A DNA stretch of 64,000 bases from Druceiella hillmani (lineage: Eukaryota; Arthropoda; Insecta; Lepidoptera; Hepialidae): positions 4,692,001 through 4,756,000 of the forward strand of contig JAYKKI010000088.1 in the NCBI GenBank assembly GCA_039881145.1. Reading direction: 5' to 3'. Each line of letters opens with the position of its first letter. Position 1 is the stretch's first letter. Below the pieces are notes generated by a model. That model did not search any database, was not told the origin of the DNA, and was given only the letters and a program-made list of their open reading frames with translations. This document shows positions 1 to 10,907 of this stretch, piece after piece. Position numbers and translations under genes: made by a program.

Positions 1-735
1 ACTTAGACTAGAAAGCGATCAGAAAAATAATATGGAAAACCACTCGTCTCTCAAATAAACTATGTAAATATTTGTTTAGTGAGTAACTTCATGGTGTCGA
101 TTACCTATAGATCACAGAATAGATACGATACAGAACGGACACGATCCATACTAGCCCATATAAAAAAAGAGTAACACTTTTTCATACATGGCGAAACGCT
201 GTCAAAGTAACTCCCCTTTCCCCTCGCCTCACTTCTGACCAAAGACTTGTGTAATTATTATTAATGCCCATAGATGGCGTAATTTCTTACTTTCTGTTGA
301 TCACAGATGGCGTTATCAAAGAAAAAAATAATTTTTATCCAAAAATTTATTAAAATTATAAAAATATTTCACAAAAGACAAATATGGAAATAACATTACT
401 ATACAATTTAATATATTTTAAATATCATCACTATGAGAATAAAATTCAATAAACTTTAAATATATTAGAAAATACAATTGTAAATAGTATCAGGCGTCTC
501 CAGGTAGCACTCTGGAATCAACTAGGTGGTAATTGCATAAATGAAAATGGGCAACTCATCAACAACTGAAAACAAGCAAAAACATACATAAAGCAGACAT
601 GATTATAGCGATATCTGTTAGTGGTTGGAGTATATTTTCAAACTTTTGTCAAAACTCCACGCTTGGCCAATAAATAATTATAAATAAAATTTTTTTCAAT
701 TCATGTTCAAATAAAATATATGATTCTTTTGATAA
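1..735. other. AT-rich DNA, no gene seen
   Basis: I see no supportable gene. Two short GATGGCG motifs lie near 272 and 307. The rest is low-complexity AT-rich sequence with homopolymer runs. Confidence 0.5.
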
Positions 736-737
736 AA

Positions 738-1873
738 TTAGTTTGAACTTCTTAACTTCTGTCTGAGCTGCTGAATCGTCTTGTTCTGTTGACGAATATT
801 CCTTACAAGTCTGGACCTCTTCAGCTTTCCGCCTTTTTCGCTCTTCAACGATCTAGACCCCAAAGAAAACTGCCTCTAAGTGTACGTCTTCCTTTAATTA
901 TAATAACAGTTGTATTCATGACATGTGTTATTTCAAAATTATTGACATATTCAGTTGTGCAAGCAAAAAATGAGTGCATAAGGACATTTTGGTATTATCA
1001 CTTAAATAACCTTAGACATTCTCCTAAAGAAGCCCCTAAGGTCTTGCTGATAGTTTCCTGTCGCAACTGTGCCTGAGCGCCATGCTTGGTTGTTCGACTG
1101 CTGCTCTGGTTTCTTCAGTTGGTGTTGGCAAATACTGGCTCGGTGTAGCATTACTATATAATAATTTCCTAGGCTGAAAAGTTTTAAAGTTCTTCATTAC
1201 TAAAGTGTCGTCCGCAGATTCTGTGTTGTTTACGTCTGAAGTCATTCCAAGTAACTGCCCAATTCTCCCTGCCACACAATTTCAGCCACGCTTTTGCCCT
1301 GCAAAAAAACAAAACATTAGGTTAGGTATAATAATTACAATCAATCCGCCTTTTCCTCTCTTTCAATTGGAAGAAAACTTACAACAAACAACGTTTGATT
1401 AAATATAAATGCTGCTCATAACATTATTTAGTAAAAAATTATATTTGGAAAACCAATTTACTACCGGCGAATACACCCAACTGTGCGTCAGAAGTATTTC
1501 TCGGATTTTCTGACAAGAAAAAACTTTGTCACCAAATTGTAATTTGCGTGGTAATATTTTTAAAATTCATTTTTTTTTATATAAATATCGTCGATAACTA
1601 ACTAAAACATCTTTTAGTGCAAGTTTTCTTTTAAACAAAACAGTAAAAATTCGTTTTAACCAAACTTTGCAACTCTTCGAATTAAATTTTGACAACTGCA
1701 ACGTCGCAATTGCTTTGCGCCGTTAGTGTATAAAATTTATATTAATTTTTGAAATGTTGTATAATAAGCAATAATGGATAACACTTACCGGCTTTCATTA
1801 TGATGCAGGGAAAAAAATGACATTTTGTCCTTTGTCCTATGTAGGACTTACACCCCGGTACAATACACGCCAT
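738..1873 (-). pseudogene. Broken THAP-type zinc-finger gene
   Basis: THAP domains are C2CH zinc fingers that bind DNA, found in host factors and P-element-type transposases. On the minus strand an ATG at 1873 opens MACIVPGC and then CHFFP, giving the first two cysteines and the aromatic-Pro motif. A consensus donor (GTAAGT) follows base 1789. After a pyrimidine-rich TTTTTTTGCAG acceptor, the stretch from 1298 encodes WLKLCGRENW, WNDFRRKQ and ICGRHF, supplying the distal C-x2-H pair, and then ATPSQYLP, like the C-terminal AVPTIF-type box. Near 835-738 a basic helical stretch containing QQNKTIQQL resembles the coiled coil that often follows THAP domains. The frame is broken: joining the two exons at the obvious splice sites gives an early stop, and one more base shift lies after ICGRHF. 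The order of motifs is convincing; intact function is unlikely. It could be a domesticated gene or a transposon remnant. Confidence 0.75.
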
Positions 1874-2139
1874 TACAAAATAAAACAAAGATCTTAATAT
1901 ATAATAAAACAAAATAACAAAGATCTGAACACATAACAAAACAATAGTTACAACACCTTTTTTACTTAATTAATATACAAAACTTATAATATTAAATGCG
2001 TGTAATATGTTTTTGCGCAGTAAATATCTGTCACTCGTTTCAAGCAGACTCAGTGTTGAGCGGTTTCTGTCTGTTTTCTAGAGTGCTCGTAGCGTTTCTT
2101 GCATGGTGACACATAGCTGTCGCTAGAGGTCGTTGTACA

Positions 2140-2165
2140 CATTTAAAATTTGCCGCCATCTTCCT
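2140..2165 (-). promoter_or_regulatory. Candidate promoter element (GATGGCGGC)
   Basis: The minus strand reads AGATGGCGGC about 280 bases upstream of the THAP start codon. This matches the YY1/Pleiohomeotic-type core often found near animal transcription starts. The surrounding 2040-2200 is richer in GC than its flanks. A promoter role is inferred from position only. Confidence 0.3.
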
Positions 2166-2794
2166 TAAGAGATGCTGTCACCAAATCGAGTACCTACTTG
2201 ACCACCCCCTGCTATAGATGTTATGTTGCATAGTGAGCAACTTCATTCTGTAACATTTTCGTTGCATTCGTAAAATTCCACTCTTATCATTTTTTCATAA
2301 CGCGCCTAGAGAAATATAACTCCTAAAGAAAAATTATAATAAATGACTCGTTTTATAAAACAAATTGATGGGGAAAAATTTTGTTTCGACTTTTTTTTAT
2401 ATAATAGATTATTATCGACCTTTGTGCAATAGCCTTCGTGAAAAAAGGTTTAGTAAAAGTTTTTTTTATTAAAACAAAGGAAAACGACAATTTAATTTTT
2501 GCAGAAATACAGTGTATGTAGGCAAATGTACACCTAATCCTATCACGTACACTGTATAATATTCATTTCACAATATAATGGATTCATGCTACACTAACGA
2601 ACAACTCCATCTTCACAGAGGTACATTTTAGGATGAACAAAGATATTGTGTAAAATATTTCTTTATGCAGCATGCTAAGGGTCTTTCGCCCAGTTATCAA
2701 AACGATCCGCATAAAAACTTCACGTGAAATATTTGGAATTTTTACGTGAGGTACGTAAATAAAAAATAACATGGTTTCATTTTCTTCGCCCTGA
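2166..2794. other. AT-rich spacer, nothing recognised
   Basis: No coding signal, RNA gene or repeat family was recognised here. It contains short T-runs only. Confidence 0.4.
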
Positions 2795-3200
2795 AAAGAC
2801 CGGGGCTTTTATAGGGTTCCACAGCTAAACTACCCTTATAGTTTCGTCATATCCGTCTGTCTGTATTTCTGTCTTTAGAATATAGCCATTTAACTCGTAA
2901 AACTATTTGTGCTATAAAACAAAACTTTGATGAGGTTGTACATATTCATAACTACTTAATCATGAAATAATATCTTAAATGAAAAAGTTTTTTATAGTAC
3001 CTCCAATACATGAAAACTGTGGATGAATTTTTTTTGCTTACTCCACTCTTTATATTATACCTGAAGAAATCTTTCAAAGTATTGGTGGTATGTTGTGAAC
3101 ATTTTTCCTGTGCAGTTAGCAATTTGTCTAAAAGTTATTTTTTAAAGTGTGAAAACCATTCACAACAGAAGCATATAAAACGAAATAAAAAGAAAAATTA
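2795..3200 (+). repeat. Interspersed repeat, family L (head copy)
   Basis: The sequence carries GGCTTTTATAGGGTTCC, then CCCTTATAGTTTCGTCATA and CCGTCTGTCTG, and continues into an A/T-rich body with TTTTATAGTACCTCC. These landmarks match, from memory, an abundant interspersed family of moth and butterfly genomes. Other pieces in this window lie near 7.3, 20.9, 35.4 and 48.9 kb. No coding capacity is visible. Confidence 0.6.
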
Positions 3201-3375
3201 TTATAGGTAATTGGCTCTGTCAGTTTACGAGTAATTGTCGACTAACTTATGACATGTACTCGGGTTCGTTAAAAGTTCATAGAAACTCACATAAATAACT
3301 TAAAACAATTGCAAAAACAACTTTATATTTTACAATCCATACTTGTTTTGTCTTAAGAGAAATACTAGCCATTAT

Positions 3376-3690
3376 CTACACTATTAATAAAACTGTAACA
3401 GAGTGAATTCTGTACGTTAAAAATATTTTAAAAACAGGGGTTGATTTAACATAAAGAATGATAATTATAAAAACCAGAAAATTTGTTTTTAGACTTTTTG
3501 TCTGTCTGCTGTATGTCAATTTGTAAGGCAATCATATAAATATTAGACGGATTTTGATAAAATTTGGTATCGCTCACTATTCAAGGTCATTATATCCAAG
3601 AGAAACATGAGGGAAAACAAATTCTAATAACTTTTCTTATTTCATATTTCACGCAAGTGAAACCCCGGGCAGAGCTATTATTCATATATT
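3376..3690 (+). repeat. Interspersed repeat, family R, copy 1
   Basis: It shares TGTAACAGAGTGAATT, an AATATTTTAAAAA stretch, TTTTGTCTGTCTG and GATTTTGATAAAATTTGGTAT, in the same order, with 16140-16405. It ends near GTGAAACCCCGGGCAGAGCT, a typical tail of non-autonomous insect elements. It has no ORF. Confidence 0.6.
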
Positions 3691-6325
3691 TACATGGTGA
3701 GAAATAATATTATTTAAATATGTACCATGTGTTTACACCTGTGAATAAATATTGTCGAGAATTCCTCTTTGTATAGGATTAATTAAACAATGCCTTTTCT
3801 TTTGAATAATTCAAATGATTTTTCTAACAAATAACTATAGGAAAAATTATATATAAGGTATATAAATAGGAGCAAATATAACTCATCAAATATTATGCAT
3901 AAATCATTACTGAAACTAACAAAAAACTTATTCACCCTCTGGGCGCTTGGCATATATACTTTAGTATTGAACCTGCCAGTGTTTTCTGGCATATTTTGGA
4001 TATTTTGTTACCGAGTCGAAATATCTACAAAATTCTCGAAGGTTCAAGATCAAACATTTCTCGTCAGAAAGTCAATATGGAAATACTTTTAAAAACCTAA
4101 TTTATTAAAAATAAAAAAAATTATTAAAAACCTAATTTTACCTAAACATTTAGAAATTGAATATATTTGGCGTTAATTTTATAGAAATTCATTATTCACA
4201 ATTAAATGAATGAAACTTTGCTAATAGCCCACCTGAAGATGTTGTAATACAACGAAACCTAGGTCGTATAATATAGGAAGTAGGAAGTAGTAGGAAGCTT
4301 TTCTCACGAATACAAATGTTATACCAATAAATCTATACAACATAGTTGTGTTCACTGCTGTGGATAATATATGGCAAGACAACACTTGTAAACGACTGCA
4401 AGTATCAGGACTTGGTTACAGTTTTATTACCCACTTTATGGGCCGTGAGGTCAGCGAAATACTTTTGCAGACAAAACTCCACATCTTTTCAAATAAATTG
4501 TATGTATGTGTAAGATCGTTTTACGACTCGCATGTGCGAGGGAAATCTTCGGAGGTGCAACAAAGAATATCTTCGTTGTGTAGTATAAGTATACACAGTG
4601 AGTGTGGATTCAATTACGAAAGAAATGCTCTACAATGTCTTTAAAAAACGAACACAATAAAAACAATTAAAAAAGCACGGTAGCAAATGTGCCGCAACTT
4701 TAAACTTACAACTATGCTGCTAATGAGATGCAGTCAATCAAGTTTTATAACTAAAAAGAGAAATCCGAACTATCCTTTACAATTCCAACGAAAGTCATTA
4801 GTTGTTTTATTGATATACATATTATTGCATTTTGTCGTACCAATCTCGTTATCGAGATACACCATTTCAAAGTTAACGCAAAGATTAAGCGTCTTGCAGT
4901 ATACGCACATGGAGTACCTGCATCGTGAGAGCGATATACCACAGAACGTATCTAAAACCTCACTTCTCCTTGAATAGTGAGCGATACGAGTATCATTTTC
5001 AATAGGTAATTAGTTATGGTGCCTTTTATTTTGTTATACAGTTTCTATTTATTACACTTAAATATTTAAAAGTAATTATGACCGAGAAAATTTTTAAAAT
5101 TCAAAGTATTTTCTTATTAGGAAAAAAATAATTTCTACGTAACAAAGGTCTAACTAAAACTATTATAAATTATTTTTTCTATTTGGGAGGAAAAAAATTC
5201 TTACTATACGAAATAACTATATTAATTAATATCAAATCCATGACAACCGTCAGAGTTCTACAAGAGGTCTTTGTTTAGATGCTCAGCATAATTCTTTTTT
5301 ATTTTATTGCATTTTTATTGATATAATGAAAAAAATTGCTTCGTAATCGATGCTGTATTCATTCTCTATGGTCATATAGTAAGCAACAAGTAGCTACTTC
5401 ATTTCACCGTGGAAGACTTCTCATATGTTTCAGTCATAAAACTATGTTAAGCATTCACTTTAACTACAAAGGCATGCTATTTCATCAACAATGTATCGCG
5501 TGGATCTCTTGGCTCATAAAGTAAGTAATAAAGATGTAACTAAGTCCAGACACTTGCAGTTCCGTACAGTTCACATTTTATCGTACATTATCTGCTCTAG
5601 TGTTTATAACAATAATGGAAGACGGTTTTGTTACGCATAGTTCATCTCTTCTTTGTCTGATGCGAAGATATTTACGAAGTAAATACTCATAGCTTAACAA
5701 TTTTGTTGTAAATATCCTAATATTTAACAGTAAGTACCTTAATACTTAATACTTTACAGTATGTATCCTAATACTTATTAGTAAGTAGGTGAATATTAAT
5801 ACTTCTATTATCCTATTTATAACACAATTTACGCGCTAATAGTAACTTGACAGAAGCATGAATGGATACTAACTTAGAGCGATAGTCTTGGCTGCTTATC
5901 ATTGACTTAATGCGAATAATGGATCTAGTGGAACTTAAGTCTTAACCTGACCCCAAACGATGGTGGATGTTATGAGATATTTTGATTTTGTTATTTTATG
6001 GTTTTTTTGTCACTCACGTTTCTGCGTATCAGTTCGTCTATTAAAGCTGATTTTCTACGAAACTATGCGATGTAGAAACTGGAAGTTGAGCACAGTAATA
6101 CATCTTATTTTGCACTAAACAGCGTTTTATAAATATTCACATAAGAATATACGGGGATTAAATTACGTACGATTTTTTTTTCATTCTTAATATCATGTAT
6201 GGTATAATTTGTTATGAGACTTGTTATGAGAAATACAAAAATCACCAAAGTCGCAATTTTGTCCATGCCTTAGATTTTTCGTGAAAACGTCGTGATAAAA
6301 TCATAATATTCGCATTAATATGAAA
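3691..6325. other. Long AT-rich stretch without a supportable gene
   Basis: Two back-to-back open frames (about 98 codons at 4348-4644 and 96 codons at 4687-4977) have no recognisable domain or clear initiation context, and I do not call them genes. A short motif (ATATTTGGCGTTA...TAGAAATTCATT, 4162-4192) recurs at 40.9 kb. Around 5700-5830 there are loose repeats of TAATACTTA and AGTAAGTA. Confidence 0.4.
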
Positions 6326-6766
6326 TTACATTACCAATCTCTCTGGAAATTGCGTTCGTTTATACTTGCGTTTGTTGCATCTAATAGGTATGTTTACAGT
6401 GCATCTTTCAATGAAAGTCCAGTAGAGATGTAGGACATAATACCTCGATTGTATGTAAGGCTCAACATCATAGGCTACCTTAACAGGATCCATTGACGTA
6501 TTCTCATTGATGCTCGACCTTGTTAACACGACAATATTTGGCGATGGCAATACATACTCGTATGACACTCTCACGTTGCCATCAATCTCTATATTATCAC
6601 TTTTCTCTGTATTGCCTTCCAACGACACCTTCACATGATCAATAGACCTTTGGACTATCACTGAACGTTGTACCCTCGATGGGCTGACTACGTAATCATT
6701 TTGGGTCGTTTTTTTTTTCTTTTTCGACGCTATCGTAGCTCTCGCATTTGCATAACTCTGAACTTT
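6326..6766 (-). CDS. Unassigned open frame, no ATG at its start
   Basis: The frame stays open for about 146 codons from just after a stop at 6767-6769. It begins with a basic run (SKKKKKTTQND), followed by mixed, protein-like composition including RVSYEYVLPSPNIVV and DVEPYIQSRYYVLHLYW, and ends in a basic tail (RCNKRKYKRTQFPERLV). There is no ATG near the start; the first candidate initiators are GTG codons. It may therefore be an internal exon or a transposon fragment. An adjacent frame upstream (about 6767-6870) also encodes lysine-rich sequence, so a frameshift could join them. I recognise no family and assign no function. Confidence 0.22.
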   Translation of the reverse strand, partial: KVQSYANARATIASKKKKKTTQNDYVVSPSRVQRSVIVQRSIDHVKVSLEGNTEKSDNIEIDGNVRVSYEYVLPSPNIVVLTRSSINENTSMDPVKVAYDVEPYIQSRYYVLHLYWTFIERCTVNIPIRCNKRKYKRTQFPERLVM

Positions 6767-7264
6767 TTAGATTTCTTAGATTTTTTTGATGCAAACTGCC
6801 TCTGGTTTGCCTTTTCTATAATTTCTAGCATATTTACCATTAATTTTGGACCAAATAACTTTTTTTTGTAACTGTTAATTTAATACCGATTTTCAGTTAT
6901 ATTTTGGCAAATATTTTTACAGCTTACTTTAGTTTCTAGCAGTGCTTCTCAAGCTTTTAACATTGGTACCTGAATCAATCTCCTAGCTTAATGGGTTTTT
7001 ATTTCTACTAATTTGTAACTTTACACAACGATAACTCGTGACAACCAAGGACATGCATCTGCACTTGTCCGTTGACGTTACAAGTAAAACAAATACTGCA
7101 GGACAAATACCAACAAACACATATTATTCTTTGTGGACCTAATATCGGTTAACACCCTAAGAGCCTCTTAGTTATTAGCGATTCAAATCTGACGGTATTT
7201 TGTAACACAAGTAATTTCAAGTGCTACCGCTGTGCTTAACCAGCATAGAGATGTTTCATGTGAA
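6767..7264. other. AT-rich spacer
   Basis: Nothing recognisable apart from the lysine-rich antisense frame next to the preceding open frame, and a T-run near 7268. Confidence 0.35.
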
Positions 7265-7522
7265 ATTTTTTTTTTTTTCCTAATTTGAAATCGCATATTT
7301 CAAAATATATTTTTAAAAAGAAAACATGGTTGTTTTAACCTGAATAGAAGACACTGGGAAAGTTTTAGCGATTAACCTATATCCAATAATTTTTGAAAAA
7401 CGTATCATATTTTACGACTATTAAAGTGGGAATAAGTAATATTTTACGTGGGAAAAATTATAGTGAATAAAATGTGTACGGATCCCTAGTAAAGCGAGTT
7501 CCGCTTGTACTCGATTTTTCTA
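7265..7522 (+). repeat. Interspersed repeat, family L (tail copy)
   Basis: It ends with GTACGGATCCCT...GCGAGTTCCGCTTGTACT and a T-run, the same tail form as at 35.55 kb. The 5' boundary is uncertain. The (TA)n tract starts directly after it. Confidence 0.5.
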
Positions 7523-7531
7523 CATATATAT

Positions 7532-7534
<3 letters not shown>

Positions 7535-7594
<60 letters not shown>
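7535..7594. repeat. (TA)n microsatellite
   Basis: About 30 uninterrupted TA units. Confidence 0.97.
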
Positions 7595-7601
<7 letters not shown>

Positions 7602-7949
7602 GGCATTAATTACTGGTTAGCACATAAGTCATAAACCATTATAACAAATTCTAATAGCAAATGGCAAGTCTGGGCCAGCATTATTTTTATAGTACATTTG
7701 TGTTGGCGTTACTGAACTGAAAAATGCTCTTAAAAGCAATATTTTGATGTGAATAAGTCTTTAAATTTGCTACAATACGGGGCAATCCAAAAAACCTAAT
7801 GATAACAAAATCGGGGATACAGTTTGGCGTTGCAATTTCGAATCTATCCTCTACATAAAAAAATAAATTTTACCACTGGATAGCTAAAGGATCAAAGAAT
7901 TCATTACGATAAGCGAGAACAGTGACGCATCGCACGCGGTGGAGGGGAA

Positions 7950-7985
7950 AGCGCCGCCATTTTGAGGTTATTTTGTTGCGTGTCG
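7950..7985 (+). promoter_or_regulatory. Candidate promoter element (GCGCCGCCAT)
   Basis: GCGCCGCCATTTTGAGG lies in a short GC-richer patch about 190 bases upstream of the basic-rich frame at 8155. It is the YY1/Pho-like core, comparable to the element upstream of the THAP remnant. A role is inferred from position. Confidence 0.3.
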
Positions 7986-8154
7986 AGATTTGCAATTAGT
8001 ATAACTTTTGATTCGGAAAAGGTACGATGTTAGTTTAAGCTTTAATCGTCAGCTTTCGTCAAAGTCTATGGATTGTATATAAAACATTAGTTTAAAGGAG
8101 TGACAGTGAATATAATAAGGTGTTAGAATAAAAAAATATTATCAAGAATATATA

Positions 8155-8358
8155 ATGTCGGCCTATACGCGTCGAAAAGCCAAAACCAAATACAGAGAAC
8201 GAATACGGATGGAAAAGGCTTCTCAATAACAATCGAATGGTAATAATAAAACACCATATGACCGAGTCAAGCAGTGCCGGGAACGTAAAATAATTAATGC
8301 GGCCGAGCGGATCCGTTACATAGACGTATTCACGTACAACACACGGCCGTGTCCATGA
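8155..8358 (+). pseudogene. Arg/Lys-rich N-terminal fragment broken by one stop
   Basis: From the ATG at 8155 the frame encodes 67 residues interrupted only by TAA at 8227-8229 (codon 25), which is preceded and followed by CAA, so a single C-to-T change would explain it. Two similar basic modules flank the stop: RRKAKTKYRERIR and YDRVKQCRERK. Such repeated R-x-R-E-R modules resemble the basic N-termini of insect transposon-derived proteins, but I cannot name the family. The frame ends at TGA 8356-8358, and no downstream exon was found. A GC-richer, promoter-like patch lies just upstream. A chance ORF is possible, but the paired modules argue against it. Confidence 0.4.
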
Positions 8359-8479
8359 CACAGCCACATCCCATTTTTTGTTGGTAATTTATTATAGTGT
8401 ATTAATATTTGTCTTAACACTTCTCATTACTGACTCATTTTTTTGAAATCATGTTATTTATACCTAGTAGCACTTTGGA

Positions 8480-8870
8480 CCCTTAAGTTATACTCCTAAA
8501 AGACTTTAAGTTACTCAATAAGCTTATGAAAAGGACGTACAGAGAGGCGATCGTAATGAAAGGTGTGCAAACTAATTCACCGCCATAGTTCATCGGGTAG
8601 GCAGGCTTTAGTGGCAATGGATCGGCCGTATAGAGTGAAGATACTATGATCGTTGGGAAAGAAACGTTATTGAATGGCGACCATGTAGAAGGGGCGACCA
8701 TGTACGTATGACCAGAAAGATGCAAAGGGGAAGGCCACTTGCTAGGTGGACAGATGACCTAGTAAGACAGGTGAAGCCATTGGATGTAAGCAGCTCGGGA
8801 TCTATCTCCATGTCAATCTATGAGGGAGGTTTGTGCTCAGCAGTGTACGTCTTCTGGTCGAGCGAATGAT
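8480..8870 (+). pseudogene. Degenerate 3' end of a non-LTR retrotransposon ORF
   Basis: The end of many LINE ORF2 proteins has a G-R-P-x-x-R-W-x-D-D block followed by a W-R-x-L-E-E-A-x-x-Q-Q-W-T block. Here GRPLARWTDDLVRQ is encoded around 8728-8775, and in a shifted frame LREVCAQQCTSSG at about 8818-8855. The order and spacing fit, with at least one frameshift. Upstream, 8480-8720 retains only vague similarity, such as an IGWAG segment. This is a 5'-truncated, decayed copy of a different family from the intact LINE at 10.8-15.1 kb. Confidence 0.6.
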
Positions 8871-10767
8871 GATGGTCAGTTAACAAATCGATTGTTCTGT
8901 ATATCTTTTAATAAACATTTTCACACTTTTTTTTGGCTCTCCCTGGTACTAAATGATATGTACAAGTACAAACATTCAATTTCCATTAGTTTCTTATTAT
9001 TTATCTGAATATCAAATTTAATCTTCTTAAATATTTATAAATAAAATTAATCACGTACGAGTTAAATCAGTAGGTCAAAATTTTCGCACTTACGGTTTAT
9101 AATTTTCTTTATTTCATATCTTCATTGTATTAATGTCTTGTGGTGAATTAAAGCACTGTTTTTTAATATTTTTATTATATTAATTAAATATTAAAATTAG
9201 TAAAATAAAAAAGTCATTGACAGCAGGGTATGATTATGAACTAAGAAAAAATACATATTGCAAAGAATAAAGAATAGGTTAAAGCACTTAAAATGAAAAA
9301 GTAAAAATTAAATTATGAAAGCAAAAACTTTTTAGACGATCTTTGAAGGGGTATTGGTGACGAATTTCGGACTTCAATCTAATCTATTCTACAACTATTC
9401 TTGTAATCTCTAATCTATTCTTGTAATCAAATAAAGCGAAGGAGTGTTCGTGAAATTAGATAGTGAATTTTCAAATAAGAACGGTATAACGGAAAAAATA
9501 TAGCAGTGATTGTAAATCTCTTAAGCTTTATGACGTTTCTGTGACTGTGAAAGCCATAGTGGTTAATATATTTACATGGTGAAAATAATATTAAATAATA
9601 ATGATCCGAACCAATATCGGGTACACCACTAAACATAAGCAATAGAGACAATCAATCTACATCATTCGTAGTCACGTAAAGTAGAAGATTGGAACATGGA
9701 TATCTGCACCAAAGCCATGTGCGCAATAGAAAAACTAAAGTCTTGATTCAAAATACCAGTCATTGATTCTATATGAAACCTACCGACATATTTTTGGAGA
9801 AAACTGAATAATAATAATAATAAAAAATTTTCGATGAATACAATTTCAGTTAGTTGATTATGGAGAACATATTTTATTTCTTGTTATACTCTATTCCGTA
9901 CAGTCATAAAATAAAAATATTAAAGAAATACCATATATACTATACCATTTATTCTGTTTTATTAAAATTTCCCACAAAATTAATAAAAGGTTTTGTTGAA
10001 TTTATGTTGATGCTATTCTCTTAGGACGAAGCAGTAACGGATACACACAAGAAACCTTGAGTTTGCCATTTCACTTTCACGTATCAAAGATAATTCGGTC
10101 TGCAAACATTTTCTGTATACATCCTCCGTCCATAGTTCTCGACTTACGGCGAAGGTCAGACGGGGCTTGGATTAGGATTGTATCTGTAAATAAAGACGGG
10201 TGGTGAAGTATATTGATTTTTGTCCAAGCAATGAAAAATAATTTTCAGTGTTTGCCAGCGATCTGTTGGAGAAGAAAAAAATCTTTAACTGTTTTGTACT
10301 CTTTACATTAGTTCTTAATCTATACTATTATAAAACTTCAACAGAAATGTTGTGCAAATTGATTACATTTTTCAAAAAAGAAATGGAATATGTTATTTCA
10401 GCTTGTTTAAAAATAAATATTTTGCCTGTATCCGTTTCTTTGAGTATCTCGATTTGAATGGAGATGTTACTGAAATATAATTCCTGTAGTTATAATTGTA
10501 ACTTACTTTTTGTACTTTCCAAATATTTTCTAAGAAACTTGTCTCTGGTTGGTGTTACTATCTGTATGTCTATTGACATGGGTATCGTGTAAAATCTACC
10601 CGAACGATATGGATTATAATTTTATAACTAAATAATTCTTAAGGTAAAGTTATATAAAGTATTTTTTTATCAAATACTCACTTTGAAGTAAGATTTAGAG
10701 TTTTAAGAGTTTGAAAATTTATAATTGACACTTAGACAATAAGACCAATAGCATGAACTTAAAATTG
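8871..10767. other. AT-rich stretch, no gene
   Basis: No coding or RNA signal was supported. There is an ATAATAATAATAATAA run at about 9809, and a CTATACTATTATAAAACTTCAACAG start at about 10319 that resembles the head of small non-autonomous insect elements; its end could not be placed. Confidence 0.4.
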
Positions 10768-10780
10768 ATAAATATGAATT
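10768..10780. repeat. Target-site duplication, 3' side of LINE
   Basis: ATAAATATGAATT here is repeated exactly at 15102-15114. The two copies bracket the LINE and mark the original insertion site. The last two T bases may overlap the poly(A) complement. Confidence 0.9.
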
Positions 10781-10814
10781 TTTTTTTTTTTTTTTTTTTA
10801 TTACAATTTTTATT
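10779..10814 (-). terminator. LINE poly(A) tail and polyadenylation signal
   Basis: On the minus strand AATAAA (10814-10809) is followed about 10 bases later by an A-run of about 21 bases (10799-10779). This is the normal 3' end of a LINE transcript; the 3' UTR after ORF2 is only about 100 bases. Confidence 0.85.
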
Positions 10815-10907
10815 AAAACTAGTTATATAACTAACGATTAATTTGTTTCTAAACTAATGTACTATATCCTGACTAAACTAAGATTTTCCTTTGAATCACT
10901 TAGTGTT

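Noticed and set aside
4348..4977. Two adjacent plus-strand frames of about 97 codons
   Set aside because: No domain, no splice or promoter pattern, and frames of this size occur by chance in this window.
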